NCBI GenBank assembly: GCA_002392835.1
Contig: DGHX01000093.1
Location: 1-15,875 of the forward strand
Direction of reading: 5' to 3'
Source: Prevotella sp. UBA3837
GTDB taxonomy: Bacteria > Bacteroidota > Bacteroidia > Bacteroidales > Bacteroidaceae
Length of the DNA stretch: 15,875 bases
The notes under the pieces are model-generated. The model was not told the DNA's origin. It did no database searches and worked only from the letters and a program-made list of their open reading frames with translations. The first letter of the stretch is position 1. Each line of letters opens with the position of its first letter. Both the position numbers and the translations under genes were made by a program. Shown one piece after another: positions 13,132 through 15,875 of this stretch.

Positions 13132-15624
13132 CTATCGCTGACAGGGCGACTCGTCGCCGAAGAGGTAGGTCTTGGGCATCTGTCCCGTGGCGTCGACCAC
13201 TATCTTCTCGAAGACGATGGCGGGGTCGAGGGGCCTCAGGGTGAGTGTGTGTTCCTGCTTCGTGGCATCGGGCGTCAGCTGCACCTTGCTCTCCACCACG
13301 CGGCGGGCCACGGTGGGATAGTAGATGCTGTAGATGTTCTCAGGCTTCTCGTTCAGGTTGGCGTTGAAGTTCACCGTTACCGGCTCGCCGCCGTCCATCT
13401 GCACGGTGTAGCACAGTCCGCCCTTGTTCAGGAAGTCGAGTGTCGACTTGGTGACGACGAGCACCGTGGCCTCGCCCTTCATCTCTCCTTTCCAGCGATA
13501 GGTGAGCGCGGCCTGCTCCACGGGCTGTGTGTAGGGCATCAGCGCCACGGCGCTCAGCGTGCGCCCCATGTCGGGTATGACGGTCCACTGCGCCGCAGCG
13601 GCGTCCTGCGCCTGGTGGTAGTGCTCGGCCTCCATCACCACGCGGCCCTGCTCCATCTGGAAGGTGTAGCCTCCCTGCGCAGCGTTGTCCACCCGGCGGG
13701 TGGCGGGCATCATGTCGCGGGGGAAATCGTCGTTCCACGACCTGTAGCCTATGTGCTTCTGCGTCATCATGCCGCGCCACTTGCCGCCGCTGATGTCATT
13801 GTTATAGGCGGCACAGAGCAGCGAGTCGCGGCGGAAGGCCTGCGCCACGCGGTCGGCCCAGAGGTTGGCATCGGGCGATCCGGCCTGCGCCAGCCTGTGG
13901 TTCATGGCCTGAGCGTAGTACATCTGGTGCACGTTGGCCATGGCCTGTATGGGGAAGAGTATGAGCTGCTGGTAGGCGTCGCGCTGCTCGGGGCGCAGGG
14001 TGAGGTACTGCCTCAGGGCCTCAGCCTCTAAGCGCATGTAGTCGTCGGCCACCTGCCGCCACTCGCCCGTCTCCAGGTTATAGGTCTTGGCGTCGAGCAT
14101 CTCGGCGGTGCAGCGTCCGGCCAGCTTCGAGGCACGGTTCAGCAGCCGGGCGGCCTCGTCGGCCTGCTCCTCGCCGAACTGCTGGGCGCAGAAGGGCCTG
14201 GTGTGGGTGGCCACGACGTCGAGGTTCACCGACTGGGGTTTCCACGCCATGTCCATGAACAGCTGTATGGGGTACTCCATGGGCTTCAGGTCGCCCACGT
14301 TCAGTATCCACATGCGTTGTATGCCGTAGTCGTAGGCTAGCGTCAGCTGCTCCCACATGTTCTGTGCGGGCGTCACATTGAGCCACTTCGTGTTGCGCGG
14401 TGCACCCACATAGTCCACGTGGTAGTACAGTCCCCATCCGCCCTTGTGGGCCGGGGCCTTAGCTTTGTCAGCAGCGAGAGGGGGCACGCGCCGCACGTTG
14501 CCCCAGTTGTCGTCGCAGAGCAGCATGATGACGTCGTCGGGCACGCGCATGCCCTTGTCGTAGTAGTCGAGCACCTCCTTGTAGAGTGCCCACACCTGTG
14601 TGGTCTCCTTGGCAGGGCGCCCCGTCACCTCCTTGATGATGCGGCGCTGGTTCTGCACTATGCGCTGCATCAGCTTGGTGTCGGCCTCCTCGCTCATGGC
14701 CTCGTCGCCGTCGCCGCGCATGCCTATGGTCACCATGTCCTCGGTGCCCTTCATGCGCTCTATGCCTTCACGGAAGAACTGGTCCAGTCGCTGCTGGTTG
14801 GTCTGGTAGTTCCAGGGGCCCCAGTCCTTTCTCCGCCGTGCATACTCCTGGTGGTTGCGTGCCATGGGCTCGTGGTGACTGGTGCCCATGATGATGCCCA
14901 TGCGGTCGGCGGTCTTGCCGTTCTCGGGGTCGTCGGCATAGAAGGCCCAGCTCCACATGGCAGGCCAGAGCAGGTTGCCGCGCAGTCGCAGGATGAGCTC
15001 GAAGACCTTCTCGTAGAAGCGGTGGTCGCCGTAGTTGGTGCCCCATGTGTTCTTCACCCACGATGTGAGGCAGGGCGCCTCGTCGTTGAGGAACAGTCCG
15101 CGGAACTCCACGGCCGGCTCGCCGTCGGTGTAGTCTCCGTTCTTTATATATGCGCGCTGATGGGCTTCAATGGGCACGTCCATCCACCAGTACCAGGGCG
15201 ACACACCGAGCTGTTCTGACAGCTCGTATATGCCGTAGATGGTGCCTCGGCGGTCGCTGCCGGCAATGACCAGCGTGCCGGGGAGCGCCGTTGTGCTGAT
15301 GATGAACTTCTCGCGGCGGCCCTTCAGGTCGGGCAGCAGCCCTTGCTTCAGCAATCGGTCGATGTCGGCATTGCGGCCCACGGTGCCTATGAGCAGTCGG
15401 AGGCCGTCGGCACAGGGCTGGCTGAGCGTGCGGCTGATGTCGGTTTTCAACTGGCCAATGGCTATGAGCACGCCCTCATAGTCCTGCTCGCTATAGCTAA
15501 TGGCATCGGTACAGAGTGCCGTGCTGCCCTGCTGCGGCTGGAAACTGACAAAGCGGTCGGCAGCGTGCAGGAATGCAGGCGAGCCGCATAGGAGCATGAA
15601 GAGAAGAGAAATGAGTTTCTTCAT
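13132..15624 (-). CDS. Secreted xylan alpha-1,2-glucuronidase, glycoside hydrolase family 115
   Basis: The 830-residue enzyme is expected to remove alpha-1,2-linked glucuronic or 4-O-methylglucuronic acid from xylan, including internal positions. Residues 1-21 are a signal peptide (ending LHA before A22). An N-terminal alpha/beta domain (about 23-165) precedes the catalytic barrel, which shows conserved family blocks: SDRRGTIYGIYELSEQLGV (123-141), GLFLNDEAP (176-184), GNLLWPAMWSWAF (216-228), IGMRGDGDEAM (300-310), LCDDNWGNVRRVP (369-381) and YHVDYVGAPRN (401-411). The catalytic acids of the family lie in such acidic blocks, but I cannot assign them individually. A helical region follows, and residues about 661-830, starting RVVMEAEHY, match the GH115 C-terminal beta-sandwich. 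The length fits the family. It is apparently monocistronic and sits about 11 kb from the GH51 gene, on the opposite strand, with no SusC/SusD genes nearby. Confidence 0.95.
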   Translation of the reverse strand: MKKLISLLFMLLCGSPAFLHAADRFVSFQPQQGSTALCTDAISYSEQDYEGVLIAIGQLKTDISRTLSQPCADGLRLLIGTVGRNADIDRLLKQGLLPDLKGRREKFIISTTALPGTLVIAGSDRRGTIYGIYELSEQLGVSPWYWWMDVPIEAHQRAYIKNGDYTDGEPAVEFRGLFLNDEAPCLTSWVKNTWGTNYGDHRFYEKVFELILRLRGNLLWPAMWSWAFYADDPENGKTADRMGIIMGTSHHEPMARNHQEYARRRKDWGPWNYQTNQQRLDQFFREGIERMKGTEDMVTIGMRGDGDEAMSEEADTKLMQRIVQNQRRIIKEVTGRPAKETTQVWALYKEVLDYYDKGMRVPDDVIMLLCDDNWGNVRRVPPLAADKAKAPAHKGGWGLYYHVDYVGAPRNTKWLNVTPAQNMWEQLTLAYDYGIQRMWILNVGDLKPMEYPIQLFMDMAWKPQSVNLDVVATHTRPFCAQQFGEEQADEAARLLNRASKLAGRCTAEMLDAKTYNLETGEWRQVADDYMRLEAEALRQYLTLRPEQRDAYQQLILFPIQAMANVHQMYYAQAMNHRLAQAGSPDANLWADRVAQAFRRDSLLCAAYNNDISGGKWRGMMTQKHIGYRSWNDDFPRDMMPATRRVDNAAQGGYTFQMEQGRVVMEAEHYHQAQDAAAAQWTVIPDMGRTLSAVALMPYTQPVEQAALTYRWKGEMKGEATVLVVTKSTLDFLNKGGLCYTVQMDGGEPVTVNFNANLNEKPENIYSIYYPTVARRVVESKVQLTPDATKQEHTLTLRPLDPAIVFEKIVVDATGQMPKTYLFGDESPCQR

Positions 15625-15649
15625 ATTGGTTTAGTTTTTTATTTTGCCG

Positions 15650-15657
15650 CAAAAGTA
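15650..15657 (-). promoter_or_regulatory. -7 box of the GH115 gene
   Basis: The minus strand reads TACTTTTG, an exact TAnnTTTG box, 25 bases before the ATG at 15622-15624. No TTTG is found at the normal 19-base distance, so activation by a regulator is possible. A TACAT-AA-ATGTA inverted repeat at 15680-15691 lies just upstream. Confidence 0.55.
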
Positions 15658-15875
15658 CGCAAAAAAGTTCAAAAAGGCGTACATAAATGTATCAAACAAT
15701 TACACTGATGTCTCAAACGCCCTGCAGGCGGCATTTTACGAACAACTCTGACGACTATCGATACGCCGGGACGCGTAAATGCCCTGTCAGCTGAAAACAG
15801 GCGCACGCGCACATGAACATTATAAATATATTCAAGTTTCGCATTCGCTCAAATTGGGGGAGTTAAAGGAGTTAA
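15658..15875. other. Non-coding right edge of the window
   Basis: Upstream of the GH115 promoter I see no convincing gene or RNA. It contains the TACAT/ATGTA inverted repeat at 15680-15691, an A/T-rich patch near 15818-15835, and two copies of GGAGTTAA (15859-15866 and 15868-15875) cut by the window end. The last may be the start of another heptamer-type array like that at 5602-5696. Confidence 0.5.

Noticed and set aside
14419..15219. A 266-codon plus-strand open frame opposite the GH115 gene
   Set aside because: It is antisense to conserved GH115 blocks; composition explains its length.
15721..15728. CCTGCAGG palindrome as a regulatory site
   Set aside because: An 8-base palindrome is expected by chance at this GC content and lies beyond the usual promoter elements.

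Overview
The window looks like chromosomal DNA from a high-GC member of the Bacteroidales, most like Prevotellaceae. The evidence is the repeated Bacteroidetes-type promoter (a -7 box of form TAnnTTTG, often with a TTTG or TTG box about 19 bases upstream), start codons without Shine-Dalgarno sequences, secreted glycoside hydrolases of families GH51 and GH115, a 635-residue LptF/LptG-type permease, and a subtilase ending in a YDLQGRR...GLYI...G tail. Genus-level placement is inference.

Layout. Positions 1-2318 (+) hold the C-terminal end of an unidentified protein followed by a secreted GH51 alpha-L-arabinofuranosidase, closed by a 21-bp perfect bidirectional terminator. Positions 2463-6108 (-) carry housekeeping genes: a START-like domain protein, then an LptF/LptG-family permease whose stop codon overlaps the start of ribBA (riboflavin synthesis). 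A heptamer inverted-repeat array separates the START-like gene from the permease promoter. Positions 6260-6439 hold a complete tRNA (CAT anticodon) with its own promoter and terminator. Positions 6507-8838 are accessory in character: a lipoprotein with a C-terminal beta-barrel-like region (+), a 55-residue one-helix membrane protein (-) and a von Willebrand A (vWA) protein (-). Divergent from the vWA gene is the most unusual gene of the window, 8968-10071 (+). It fuses a sigma-70-like module (regions 2 and 4) to a macro-like domain of the A1S_2505 phage non-structural protein type. Positions 10121-13028 (-) form an apparent two-gene unit: a small outer-membrane beta-barrel protein and a secreted S8 subtilisin-like protease with a poly-Asp insert. 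Positions 13132-15624 (-) encode a secreted GH115 xylan alpha-1,2-glucuronidase. The last 250 bases hold its promoter and no recognisable gene.

How the genes fit together. The GH51 and GH115 enzymes suit an organism that trims arabinose and (methyl)glucuronic acid from plant hemicellulose, but no SusC/SusD pair or sensor is present, so neither can be assigned to a polysaccharide utilisation locus from this window. The best candidate for an undescribed system is the vWA gene plus the sigma-macro fusion. They are divergently transcribed from what look like overlapping, mutually exclusive promoters with a nearby 10-bp direct repeat. A regulator that senses an ADP-ribose or NAD-type ligand and controls the vWA partner is my inference and not something the sequence proves.
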